A stretch of DNA of 64,000 bases. Source: Bacillota bacterium (GTDB taxonomy: Bacteria; Bacillota; Clostridia; Lachnospirales; Lachnospiraceae). The stretch is taken from assembly GCA_023437715.1 (NCBI GenBank), contig JAEZFK010000005.1:62001-126000 (forward strand), read 5' to 3'. A model generated the notes under the pieces. The model was not told where the DNA came from. It searched no databases and worked only from the letters and a program-made list of their open reading frames with translations. This document shows positions 17,954 through 26,924 of the stretch, in pieces (the first letter of the stretch is position 1; every line of letters begins with the position of its first letter). The translations under genes and the position numbers were made by a program.

Positions 17954-18253
17954 TTGATAAATGGCGTATATCAGATTGTAATGAATACAATGATGGGCAG
18001 AAAATGCGGACTTCTGACTCTTTATGAGAAGGATCATATTTTATCCGGTTATATCGATATTCTGGGCTGCAGCAATGAGATTACCGGTGAAACCAGAATT
18101 GATGGAAGCTGCCGGTTTTCCGGCAAATTCATTACGCCGGCACGTGATGTTGAATTTTGGGCGGAAGGCAGAGCAGATGAGAAAACCGCAGACATTCTGA
18201 TCCACACAGACAGGGATATTTTACACGTTTTGGGCGAATCCATACCTGTTTAA
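17954..18253 (+). CDS. Small conserved-looking protein of the ABC export operon
   Basis: 99 aa, family not recognised. Start TTG at 17954 is preferred because AGGAGGTG lies 6 nt upstream; a GTG at 17945 overlaps that site. No signal peptide or membrane helix. The sequence looks like a small beta-rich domain with regular Gly turns (GRKCGLLTLYEKDHILSGYI, TRIDGSCRFSG). First gene behind the TetR operator and 37 bp before the ABC ATPase, so probably an accessory or sensor part of that system. Confidence 0.7.
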   Translation: MINGVYQIVMNTMMGRKCGLLTLYEKDHILSGYIDILGCSNEITGETRIDGSCRFSGKFITPARDVEFWAEGRADEKTADILIHTDRDILHVLGESIPV

Positions 18254-18290
18254 ATACCTCGCAGTTGAAAATAACAGAAAGGAGGGCTTT

Positions 18291-18992
18291 ATGAGCTTTA
18301 TCGAATTAAACAATATCCAGAGGGAATACCAGGTGGGAGGCAGCATCATTAAAGCAGTGGACGGTGTCAGCTTTTCCCTTGAAAAAGGCTCTTTTAACGT
18401 GATTTTGGGCCAAAGCGGGGCCGGAAAGACTACGATATTAAATATGCTGGGGGGAATGGACAGCCCCACAGGGGGAACGATTACGGTTGGTGATACGGAA
18501 ATTTCAGGGATGACCGAAACGGAGCTGACCGTATACCGCAGACATCAGATCGGATTCGTATTCCAGTTCTACAATCTTGTACCCAACTTAACCGCTCTGG
18601 AAAATGTCCAGCTGGCGAGAGAAATATGCAAAAATCCGCTGGATGCAAAAGAAATGCTGGACCGGGTGGGTTTAAGCGCCCGGAAAAATAATTTTCCCAG
18701 CCAGATGTCCGGGGGCGAACAGCAGAGAGTTTCCATTGCCAGGGCTCTTTCCAAAAACCCGGATATCATCTTGTGTGACGAGCCTACAGGAGCCCTGGAT
18801 TCCGGCACAGGAAGAATGGTATTGAAGCTGATCCGGGATATCGCCAGTGACATGGACAAAACCGTGATTATTGTCACCCATAATGCACCCATTGCGGATA
18901 TGGCTCAGAAGGTAATCCATATGAGAGACGGGAAGGTTTATGAAATAAAAGAAAATCCAGATCCAAAGGATGTGGAGGAGATCGTATGGTAA
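18291..18992 (+). CDS. ABC transporter ATP-binding protein (MacB/LolD type)
   Basis: 233 aa single nucleotide-binding domain: Walker A GQSGAGKTT, Q-loop FVFQFYNL, signature MSGGEQQRVSIARA, Walker B IILCDEPTGALD and switch His in IIVTHNAP. The NLVPNLTALENV stretch is typical of the MacB/LolD/FtsE group that partners FtsX-like permeases. Overlaps the permease start by 7 bp, so it is the motor of that permease. Confidence 0.95.
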   Translation: MSFIELNNIQREYQVGGSIIKAVDGVSFSLEKGSFNVILGQSGAGKTTILNMLGGMDSPTGGTITVGDTEISGMTETELTVYRRHQIGFVFQFYNLVPNLTALENVQLAREICKNPLDAKEMLDRVGLSARKNNFPSQMSGGEQQRVSIARALSKNPDIILCDEPTGALDSGTGRMVLKLIRDIASDMDKTVIIVTHNAPIADMAQKVIHMRDGKVYEIKENPDPKDVEEIVW

Positions 18993-21304
18993 AGGGAACG
19001 TTATTTGTCAAATCCATCCGGGACATGAGGAAATCTCTTGTCCAGTTCATATCCATTTTTCTGATGTCAATGATCGCAGTCAGTATCGTAACCGGGCTGG
19101 ACAGCATCTGGAAGACCATGGAGGTCCGTTCGGAAACCATGTATCAGGATACGAATTTATCTGACTTGTGGGTAATGGCCTCAAATGCCTCTGACAGGGA
19201 TTTATGGAAGGTGGAACGGATAAAAGGAGTGGAGGCGGCGGAAAGGCGTCTTGTAATGAACTGTGATGCGGACTTACCGGATACACCCACCCTGCGGCTT
19301 TACGCCATGGACTCAGGATATGATATTAACAAGCCTTATGAAATGGAAGGAAAATCTCTGACGAAAAGAGGGGCGGTGCTGGACCGGTCCTTTGCCCAGG
19401 CTAACGGTCTTCACACCGGAGATAAGATCAGAATTAAGGTCAATGATATGTGGCTGGAATATACCATAGAAGAGCTGGCTTTAAACAGTGAACACATATT
19501 TTCCGTTAAAGATTCCTCGTCCCTGATTCCTGATGCAAAGAGCTACGGATTTATCATGGTAAACATGGATACCGTCACAAAGGCCTATGGAGGAAATGAG
19601 GTCTATAATCAGATCGTTCTCCGGATGGCCGGGGACGGGGAGGAACGTGTAATCAGGGAACAGCTGGAGAACATTTTCGGAGACCGGCTGATCGGGGTTA
19701 TGAACCACAAGGATCATATCAGTATTGAAAATACCCAGGCCAGAATGGTTCTTTTTAAAACCCTTTCTACGGTTTTTCCGGTTATATTTTTCCTGGTGAC
19801 CGCTCTGATTACCTTAAGCACCATGGTCCGTCTGGTGGAAGACCAAAGAAATCAGATCGGTATTTTAAAAGCATCCGGTTACAGCAAGAGGGTCATTATG
19901 TGGCACTATACCTCCTACGGCATTTATGTAGGGGGGCTGGGAGCTCTGATGGGGGTCGTAGTGGGGCCTAATGTAATAGGAAGAATTTTAATAAGAAATT
20001 TAAAAGCGCTTTATGTATTTCCAGGCTACAGTCTGGAATTAAATACGGTTAATATTATTCTAAGCACTCTTTTGATCGTTGTCAGCACAGGGGGAATCGC
20101 CTGCTATTCCAGCTTAAAGCTGCTTGGTGAAGTTCCGGCAGAGCTTCTTCGGACGAAGCCGCCGAAAAAAGGAAACCATATCCTGCTGGAACGGTTTACA
20201 GGTATCTGGAATTCCATGAAATTCAGCAGCAGGCTGGTGGCCAGGAATATTTCAAAAAATAAGGCCCGCATGTTCATGAGCATTCTGGGGGTTATGGGGT
20301 GTTCCGGTCTGATTATCGGAGCGCTGTCATTAAAGACCATGATAAGCGGGATATCAGAAGAGACCTTCGGAGAGGTTTATACCTATGACCAGAGGCTGTC
20401 CCTGGATAAGGGCGTGAGCCACCGTTTTGTGAAGAATCTGCATCTGGATGGGGATTATCAGGATATGCAGGAAACAAACATTCAGGTGACAGCGGAATCA
20501 GGGTACCGGAAAATGGTGAAGCTGACGCTTCTTCCGGAGGAAAGTCCCCTGGTGCACTTAAAGGACGGGAAAGGAAATCCGGTTGATCTTCCTGAGGAGG
20601 GAATGGTTATCACCCGGAAGCTGGCGGATATTTTAGATGTGAAGGAAGGGGATACCCTGAGCGTGAAGGTGCCGGGCGAGAGCAGCCGGCCGGTTAAAAT
20701 AAGGGCTGTGGCTGTCCTGGCAACAGGGCAGGGAATTTATATGAACAATGATTACTGGGAAAAGCTGGGGGGAAATTATGAGCCTACGGCTCTGCTTGTA
20801 AAATGGAATCAGGCCCCGGATCAGGCGGTTTTAAGCAGCAGCAAGGTCATTCGGGTAATTGAAAAGGACCAGCAGGAAAGGGATTTAAAATCAAATACAA
20901 GGATTGTTGATATTGCAGCCATCATGCTGATTACCGCAGGGAGCAGCCTGGCTTTTGTTGTTATTTATAACATGAGTATATTGAACTTTTTTGAAAGGGT
21001 CAGGGATCTGGCTACCCTTAAGGTTCTTGGGTTTTATGAAAGAGAAATCAGATATCTGGTATTGTTTGAGAACTTTTTATCTACAGCAGCAGGAATTCTG
21101 CTTGGAATACCCATTGGTAAAATGATTGTCTCGATTTTTGTGTCAGGCTTCGGGGACGATTTTGATTTAAACGGAAGTTTAAACATATGGAATATTCTGC
21201 TTTCAGCGGCGCTGACCTTGCTGTTTATGATAGGGGTTAATCTGGTGGTTTCGAAGAAGATGAGGCAGATTGACATGCTGGAGGCGTTAAAAAGTGTTGA
21301 ATAG
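18986..21304 (+). CDS. FtsX-like ABC permease, two-domain
   Basis: 772 aa. An N-terminal membrane helix is followed by a large extracytoplasmic domain and then a three-helix FtsX block around residues 250-380. A second membrane anchor near 430, a second extracytoplasmic domain and a final FtsX block near 640-760 follow. This duplicated layout (about 770-800 aa) is the usual Gram-positive form of MacB-like mechanotransmission transporters. Together with the ATPase and the adaptor protein downstream it should export a peptide, lipid or drug. Confidence 0.93.
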   Translation: MVKGTLFVKSIRDMRKSLVQFISIFLMSMIAVSIVTGLDSIWKTMEVRSETMYQDTNLSDLWVMASNASDRDLWKVERIKGVEAAERRLVMNCDADLPDTPTLRLYAMDSGYDINKPYEMEGKSLTKRGAVLDRSFAQANGLHTGDKIRIKVNDMWLEYTIEELALNSEHIFSVKDSSSLIPDAKSYGFIMVNMDTVTKAYGGNEVYNQIVLRMAGDGEERVIREQLENIFGDRLIGVMNHKDHISIENTQARMVLFKTLSTVFPVIFFLVTALITLSTMVRLVEDQRNQIGILKASGYSKRVIMWHYTSYGIYVGGLGALMGVVVGPNVIGRILIRNLKALYVFPGYSLELNTVNIILSTLLIVVSTGGIACYSSLKLLGEVPAELLRTKPPKKGNHILLERFTGIWNSMKFSSRLVARNISKNKARMFMSILGVMGCSGLIIGALSLKTMISGISEETFGEVYTYDQRLSLDKGVSHRFVKNLHLDGDYQDMQETNIQVTAESGYRKMVKLTLLPEESPLVHLKDGKGNPVDLPEEGMVITRKLADILDVKEGDTLSVKVPGESSRPVKIRAVAVLATGQGIYMNNDYWEKLGGNYEPTALLVKWNQAPDQAVLSSSKVIRVIEKDQQERDLKSNTRIVDIAAIMLITAGSSLAFVVIYNMSILNFFERVRDLATLKVLGFYEREIRYLVLFENFLSTAAGILLGIPIGKMIVSIFVSGFGDDFDLNGSLNIWNILLSAALTLLFMIGVNLVVSKKMRQIDMLEALKSVE

Positions 21305-21374
21305 CCGGGAAAGCATGAAACAGTTAAAATGAACGGAATACTTCAGAACGGATTGAATCAGGAGGAGAACAGGA

Positions 21375-22451
21375 ATGAAACTTGAAAACAGGAACCATTG
21401 GAAGCTGATAGGATTTTCCCTGCTGTGCCTGACCGGGCTTATCACAGGATGCGGAAAGGCATCGCCGGAAAGTACGGGTGAAAGCCAGGCCATCGAAACG
21501 GAGCAGCAGGATGAAATTGATGCCTGGGGCGAGGTAAAGTATCAGGATGCTTACCAGCTCATCATAGATTTCCCTGCAACAGTGGAATCTATCCAGGTTA
21601 AAGAGGGAGACGTGGTGCATAAGGGCGATGTACTGGCGGTATTAAATATAGAAGAATATAATAAGACCATTGCAAAGCTGGAGGATCAGAAAGCTGCGGG
21701 AGAAGCGGCCTTGAAGGGGATAGACCAGAATACATCAGGGCTGGAAGCACAGATTGCACAGAAAAAAAGGGATGTGGCTACGGCTCAGAACGATTGGAAC
21801 AATGCAAAGATATTATATGATGCAGGAGACATTTCCAAAACAGAGTATGATAAATATGTAACAAATCTGGAGACCCAGAAAACGAATCAGAGGGTTCTGG
21901 AGGCACAGCTGGAGCAGCTGAATAAGACCAACAGCAGTAATTCCAGCCAGCAGGCCAGCAGCAACAGGGCGCTTGAAAAGGAACTGGATATTTACAAGGG
22001 TAAGCTTCAGAAGGATTATCTGGATGGGAACAGGCTTGTGTCCAATGTGGAAAACGGGATTGTTAAAAGCATTTCTGTGGAAAACGGCACAGTGCTGGGC
22101 AGTGATCTGGGGCAGAAGCTGGTGATGGAAATCATTGATCAGGATTCGGTTTATGTCAGCGCCGAGGTGGATGAGGAGTTTATCCGCAGCATCACCACGG
22201 ATACCCCTGTACGCATTGTTCCTGCCATGAATCCTCAGCTGGAATTTAAAGGAAAGGTTTCACAGATTGCAGCTATGGCTGTTGAAAAGGATGGGGGCAG
22301 GATCGTCAAGGTCCAGGTGATACCCGACGACCGGGAACGGGTGCTGAAGCCGGGATATACGGTAGATGCTTATTTTGACAGGGGAGAGGTAAAGGAGCTG
22401 GAAAGTGAGACGGATGTAAGTGAAAATCAGGAGATACCAAAGGAAAACTGA
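21375..22451 (+). CDS. HlyD/MacA-type membrane-fusion adaptor, lipoprotein
   Basis: 358 aa. Lipobox ITGC with Cys26. Then a biotinyl-lipoyl-like half (ESIQVKEGDVVHKGDVLAVL), a long coiled-coil hairpin at about 90-205 rich in Gln/Lys/Asn, the second lipoyl half (VSNVENGIVKSISVENGTV), and a beta-barrel region with VDEEFIRSITTDTPVRIV. It would extend the FtsX permease outward in the cell wall. Third gene of the export operon, 70 bp after the permease. Confidence 0.92.
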   Translation: MKLENRNHWKLIGFSLLCLTGLITGCGKASPESTGESQAIETEQQDEIDAWGEVKYQDAYQLIIDFPATVESIQVKEGDVVHKGDVLAVLNIEEYNKTIAKLEDQKAAGEAALKGIDQNTSGLEAQIAQKKRDVATAQNDWNNAKILYDAGDISKTEYDKYVTNLETQKTNQRVLEAQLEQLNKTNSSNSSQQASSNRALEKELDIYKGKLQKDYLDGNRLVSNVENGIVKSISVENGTVLGSDLGQKLVMEIIDQDSVYVSAEVDEEFIRSITTDTPVRIVPAMNPQLEFKGKVSQIAAMAVEKDGGRIVKVQVIPDDRERVLKPGYTVDAYFDRGEVKELESETDVSENQEIPKEN

Positions 22452-22493
22452 TCACCGGAGAATCGTTTAAAAGAATAATTTATACGGAAAGTT

Positions 22494-22544
22494 AAAGAGC
22501 GGGATACCACGACAATTATGATTGATTGTGGTATCCCGCTCTTT
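22494..22544. terminator. Strong hairpin between convergent operons
   Basis: A perfect 17-bp stem: AAAGAGCGGGATACCAC (22494-22510) with GTGGTATCCCGCTCTTT (22528-22544), 17-nt loop. The T-runs are short on both sides, but the position between convergent genes favours a bidirectional terminator. Confidence 0.75.
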
Positions 22545-22626
22545 GATGACATCTCCTATGGGAGTATCTGGGAACTGTATGTAAGGCTGTCTCTGAATCA
22601 CTTAAGGGGTCTGGATGAAGGCTGAT

Positions 22627-24156
22627 TTATAAGAGGTGCATCAGCTCCTTTACAGCCGGATACAGGCGGTCATAGATTTCCTGGTATTTCCGGTATTTTT
22701 CATGGCTTTCCATATTGGGATAATAGGTTTTACCTGGCTTGATAAATTTAGTTAAGGAAGAGAAATCCTCAAAACCCGGATGGCAGATGCCTGTTGCCGC
22801 CATCATCGCATCGCCGTAGCTGGCTCCAATGGTCACTGAGGGGGTGGCGATTTCCTTTCCGGTGACGTCTGCCACCAGCTGCATCCACAAATGGTTCTGC
22901 ACACCTCCGCCTACGGCATATATCTGGTCAATGGAAACCTCCTTATGTGCTTCCATAATCCGTATCTGCTGTTCTATGGAATAAGCGATGCCTTCCAGGG
23001 CACTGCGGTACATATGGGCTCTGGTGTGAGAAAGGGTGAGTCCCAGAAGGCAGCCCTTTGCGGCCGGATCATTGATGGGGGTCCGTTCCCCTGCAAAATA
23101 GGGAAGGGTTATAAGCCCGTCGCTTCCCGGAGGTATCTGGTCCAGACCCTTTAACATGGTCTGGTAAGCGTCAATGCTCTCGTCCCTTTCAATGGACAAA
23201 GCATCCGGATATAGCTGGTCCCGGTACCACTTTGTAAGGGAACCGGCGGTATTAGTGCCGGCGGAGATATCACAGAGGCCTGGGACGATGAATTCTTCTC
23301 TCCACAGGCGCTCGTCATCCACCAGATCCTTAGTTGCAAGTATCATGTAGATGGAGGAGCCAAACTGGATCATCATTTTTCCGGGAGTGACGATTCCGAT
23401 ACTGATCGCTTCGGCGCCGGAATCGTCCGTACCTGTGATAACGGGAGTGCCCTCTTTCAGACCTGTCTGGGCGGAGGCCTCAGGGGTCACCCGGCCGGCC
23501 AGGTCGTTTGCTTCCTGTATGCGCGCCAGCTGGTCCGGCCGGCAGATTGGCCGGCACAGCTCAGGATTGGGGGTGAAGTCTCTGTTATACAGAGGGTTAA
23601 AGCTGGCAAGGCCCAGAAAACGGTCTACTACGTATTCGCCGGTGAGCTTAGCGGTGATGTAGGTGGATGCAGTAATAAATTTATATGTTTTTTCATAAAC
23701 TTCAGGCTCATTGTTTTTTATCCACAGTATTTTAGGCATGACGTCGGAGGAACAAAGGGGGCGTCCGTACCATTTGCGGATCTGGTCCGGGCCGTAAAGC
23801 TCCGTCAGCTCTTCCATCTCCTTTTCCGCCCTGGAGTCTATGCCGTACAGGATGGCTTTGCGGAGAGGCCGGCAGCATTCATCGACAGGAAGACAGTCCG
23901 CGCCCAGAGCACTTGCCCCTACGGCAAGAATATCTGCCGGGTCGATTCCGCTTTTTTCGATTAAGCTTTTACTGATGGTGCAAAAGTCTCCCCACCAGTC
24001 CTTCTCCGCATCGTGCTCATAATAGCCGGGCTTTGGGCTGGTCATGAAGTGCTCTGAACTGGCAGACGCCACAATGGTGCAGGCCTCATCAATAATAACG
24101 CCTTTGCTTGAATTGGTTCCGGTATCAATGCCCATAAAATATTTTTTTCCGTACAT
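22627..24156 (-). CDS. FGGY-family carbohydrate kinase
   Basis: 509 aa, normal FGGY length. N-domain ATP motif GIDTGTNSSKGVIID, sugar-site region GTDDSGAEAISIGIV, second ATP motif near QFGSSIYMILAT, and C-terminal AVGGGVQNHLWMQLVADVTG. Close in feel to xylulokinases, but the true sugar or polyol is unknown. It starts 29 bp after the amidohydrolase on the same strand, forming a two-gene operon divergent from the frl-like operon. That suggests it phosphorylates a sugar released from the same class of conjugate. Confidence 0.92.
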   Translation of the reverse strand: MYGKKYFMGIDTGTNSSKGVIIDEACTIVASASSEHFMTSPKPGYYEHDAEKDWWGDFCTISKSLIEKSGIDPADILAVGASALGADCLPVDECCRPLRKAILYGIDSRAEKEMEELTELYGPDQIRKWYGRPLCSSDVMPKILWIKNNEPEVYEKTYKFITASTYITAKLTGEYVVDRFLGLASFNPLYNRDFTPNPELCRPICRPDQLARIQEANDLAGRVTPEASAQTGLKEGTPVITGTDDSGAEAISIGIVTPGKMMIQFGSSIYMILATKDLVDDERLWREEFIVPGLCDISAGTNTAGSLTKWYRDQLYPDALSIERDESIDAYQTMLKGLDQIPPGSDGLITLPYFAGERTPINDPAAKGCLLGLTLSHTRAHMYRSALEGIAYSIEQQIRIMEAHKEVSIDQIYAVGGGVQNHLWMQLVADVTGKEIATPSVTIGASYGDAMMAATGICHPGFEDFSSLTKFIKPGKTYYPNMESHEKYRKYQEIYDRLYPAVKELMHLL

Positions 24157-24185
24157 AATAGCTCCTATTCTTTCAGAGTGTTTCT

Positions 24186-25730
24186 TTAGACAGAACGGTA
24201 TACGATGCTGCCATCCACTATGGTGAGACAGACCTTTATATCCCGCATTTCCTCAAGGGGGACTTGAAATACATTGTCATCCAATACGGCGATATCGGCC
24301 AGCTTGCCCGCCTCTAAAGTTCCAAGCAGCTCTTCCTGCCCCAGATTATATTGACCTCCATAGGTCCAGGCGGTTAAAAGCTCAGGAACAGTCAATGCGT
24401 TTTCTTCATTGAAAGGAGCCCCTCCTTCCGGAAAACATGCGCCCACTGCATGGTAAATGGATTCGGGAATATTGTCGTAAAGCAGAGGAAGATCCGTGCC
24501 GCAGGAGAGGACCACTCCGCTGTCCGCCATTTTCCTGCGGTTCCAGTATTGCTTTCCCCGTTCCATGCCAATTGTGCGTTCAATCATGGCCAGCTTGCTT
24601 TCCCTGTCTGCAAGGGACATGATCTGAGGATAAATCTCAGCCACAATTCCAAGCTGCCCCATCCGTTCCAGATCCTTTGGGTCAGCGCACTCCAGATCAG
24701 TAATGGCATGGCGGTTGACCAGCTTGTGGTGTCCGTCTTTCCGGCATTTTTCAAAAATGTCAATGGTTTTGCCGATGGCTCCGTCTCCCTGGGCGTGAAG
24801 GGAAAAACGAAATCCGTCCATGTCAGCCGCCAGGGCATCTGATTCCAGCAGCGCCCAGTCGATTTCTAATTTACAGAGCGTATCCTCACAGTTATAAGGC
24901 TCTTTCATCAGACCTTCCAGCTGGCTGATGGAACCGTCGGTCATCTGGTTAAAGCCGGAAAAACGCACAAAGTTTCCGGTGAATTTGCGGCGCATCTCCT
25001 TTCCGAAGCTCAAGTTCATGGGCGCGCCCACAGGCTGGCTCATAAAGTGTACCCGGGCAGTGAGCTCTTTCTTTTCATCCAGTTCCTTAAATGTGTCCGT
25101 AAATCCCCAAAAGTCGTCAAATCCCATTTCTTTTATTGAGGTAATTCCCCTTTCGTTCAGCATGGAAAGATAGCTTTTAAAGGCAGGAACGGAAAAGTCC
25201 CTGTCATTTAACAGGTATTTAAGCAGGCGCCAGTAGCTTTCCGTCCGGCAGGTATCAGGGCTGAACTGAAAAGCCGATATGGCGGCATGATTCATGTAGC
25301 AGCTTTCAAAGCCTTCTGTAAATAAGACAGCCGGGCGTTCTCCAAACAGCTGGTCCAGCTTTTCGGCAGTGAGGCCTGTTAAGCCTGTCCTTATATTTCT
25401 GGCGAGCAAAAGGGAGCCGGAGGTCTCCGTTGTCTGGCGGCGGATTAATTCTCCTATAATTTCCTCTTCCTGATGAAAATCACACAAATCAATGCCTGCC
25501 AGAGACAGGAGATGTCCGGTAAAGAAGCAATGTACATCCGTAAATCCAGGACATATGAGACGGTTTCCCAAGTCTATGATCTGTGTATGGCTGCCGGTAT
25601 ACTCCTCTTCCTCCCGGGCGGAAACCGCCAGAATTTTATTGCCGCGGACTGCGACAAATCCGGAAAGTGGTTTGGGATCAATGCCGTTAAATATGGCATT
25701 GGACCGTAAAATGATATCTGCTTTTTGCAA
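24186..25730 (-). CDS. Amidohydrolase, YtcJ-like (Amidohydro_3), altered metal motif
   Basis: 514 aa, TTG start with AGGAGG 7 nt upstream. N-terminal beta-sandwich, then PGFTDVHCFF where most relatives have the metal pair HxH; here the second His is Phe. Later motifs are kept: FSLHAQGDGAIGKTID, NRHAITDLECA, GTDLPLLYD and the closing GTLEAGKLADIAVLD. Such enzymes hydrolyse amide or carbamate bonds in small molecules or glycoconjugates. Substrate unknown. With the altered ligand it may bind a single metal or be catalytically different. Confidence 0.87.
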   Translation of the reverse strand: MQKADIILRSNAIFNGIDPKPLSGFVAVRGNKILAVSAREEEEYTGSHTQIIDLGNRLICPGFTDVHCFFTGHLLSLAGIDLCDFHQEEEIIGELIRRQTTETSGSLLLARNIRTGLTGLTAEKLDQLFGERPAVLFTEGFESCYMNHAAISAFQFSPDTCRTESYWRLLKYLLNDRDFSVPAFKSYLSMLNERGITSIKEMGFDDFWGFTDTFKELDEKKELTARVHFMSQPVGAPMNLSFGKEMRRKFTGNFVRFSGFNQMTDGSISQLEGLMKEPYNCEDTLCKLEIDWALLESDALAADMDGFRFSLHAQGDGAIGKTIDIFEKCRKDGHHKLVNRHAITDLECADPKDLERMGQLGIVAEIYPQIMSLADRESKLAMIERTIGMERGKQYWNRRKMADSGVVLSCGTDLPLLYDNIPESIYHAVGACFPEGGAPFNEENALTVPELLTAWTYGGQYNLGQEELLGTLEAGKLADIAVLDDNVFQVPLEEMRDIKVCLTIVDGSIVYRSV

Positions 25731-25800
25731 GTTATCTCCTCCTTTTCAATAAAAACACGATGTGAACAAGTTATCAATAAAACCATACCAGTTACGGCTT

Positions 25801-25829
25801 ATGATAGCACATGCAATATGAAGCTTCAA
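25801..25829 (-). promoter_or_regulatory. Promoter of the amidohydrolase-FGGY kinase operon
   Basis: Minus strand TTGAAG, 17-bp spacer, TATCAT, about 70 bp upstream of the TTG start. Confidence 0.65.
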
Positions 25830-25835
25830 TATCAT

Positions 25836-25988
25836 TTGGTAATAAAACACAATTTCTGTTAAAAATCACAAATAAAATACGATAAAATATACAAATTACA
25901 CAAAAAATGATAAAAGGGAAGGAAAATATGAGAATTAATATTGACAGATGAAAGGGAAAATGATATGTTCAAATTGGTATTAAAAACA
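25836..25988. repeat. Pair of TTGGTAxTAAAA boxes in the divergent frl region
   Basis: TTGGTAATAAAACA at 25836-25849 sits just upstream of the minus-strand -35. TTGGTATTAAAAACA at 25974-25988 covers the predicted start of the plus-strand transcript. Both are in plus orientation. They may be sites for one of the two GntR/UTRA regulators of the cluster; this is inference from position and similarity. Confidence 0.4.
25941..25969 (+). promoter_or_regulatory. Promoter of the frl-like operon, first block
   Basis: TTGACA, 17-bp spacer, TATGTT. Start predicted near 25976, inside the second TTGGTAxTAAAA box. Confidence 0.75.
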
Positions 25989-26015
25989 TGAGTACATATG
26001 TAAGGAGGAGAAAAC

Positions 26016-26861
26016 GTGCTTTGGACCGAAGACATGTTTCATACTGAAAAACCGGTGATTGCCATGCTGCATCTGGATGCTCTCCCCGGAGATCCCATGT
26101 TTATGCCGGGCTGTTCCATGAAGACGGTAGTAGAACATGCAAGAAAAGATCTCCGCGCATTACAGGAAGGAGGTGTTGACGGAATTCTGTTTTCCAATGA
26201 GTTCAGTCTTCCTTATGAGCGGAATATGAGTTTTGTAACACCTGCCGCTATGGCCAGGGTAATAGGGGAGTTAATGGACGATATTAAGGTTCCTTTTGGT
26301 GTGGACTGTATATCTGACGGAATGGCCACCCTGGAGCTGGCTGCTGCGGTGGAAGCTCATTTTGTCCGTGGAACATTCAGCGGAGTATATGTGGGGGACG
26401 GAGGGCTGTATAATAACGATTTTGCCAGGCTGCTGCGCAGAAAGGCGGCCCTGCCTCTGGAGAATTTGAAAATGCTCTATTTCATCAATCCGGAGTCGGA
26501 TAAAAGCCTGGATACCAGGGAATTGAAGGAAATAGCGAAATCCACCATTTTCAAGGCCCATCCCGACGGGCTTTGCATTTCCGCATCTGCCGCAGGCCAG
26601 GATGTGGATGATGAGCTGATACGGGAGGTAAAGGAAGCGGCTCCGGAGGTAGCGGTTCTCTGCAATACGGGATGCCGGAAGGAAACCGTAAGGGCGAAGC
26701 TTTCAGCCGCAGATGCGGCAGTTGTAGGTACCACATTTAAAGAGAACGGGGACTTTTTCCGCCATGTTGACGCAGACCGGGTAAAGGAATTTATGAAGGT
26801 GGTTTGTGATTTCAGAAAGAGCATAAAGGGGGAAGAGCTGCAAACCGGTCAGGGTAAATAA
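26016..26861 (+). CDS. BtpA/SgcQ family TIM-barrel protein
   Basis: 281 aa, GTG start after AAGGAGGAG. Family marks: PVIAMLHLDALPGDP at the N-terminus, LQEGGVDGILFSNEFS, FVRGTFSGVYVGDGG and a C-terminal ADAAVVGTTFKENGDFF phosphate-binding-like loop. BtpA was linked to photosystem I assembly in cyanobacteria, while SgcQ sits in a sugar cluster of E. coli; the biochemical role is unclear. As the first gene of the fructosamine cluster it is more likely a sugar-phosphate enzyme here. Confidence 0.88.
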   Translation: MLWTEDMFHTEKPVIAMLHLDALPGDPMFMPGCSMKTVVEHARKDLRALQEGGVDGILFSNEFSLPYERNMSFVTPAAMARVIGELMDDIKVPFGVDCISDGMATLELAAAVEAHFVRGTFSGVYVGDGGLYNNDFARLLRRKAALPLENLKMLYFINPESDKSLDTRELKEIAKSTIFKAHPDGLCISASAAGQDVDDELIREVKEAAPEVAVLCNTGCRKETVRAKLSAADAAVVGTTFKENGDFFRHVDADRVKEFMKVVCDFRKSIKGEELQTGQGK

Positions 26862-26924
26862 GCATGCTATGAAAAGTGGATTGGAAATCATGGCATCATG
26901 TATAGTAAATGGAGGTATATAAGG

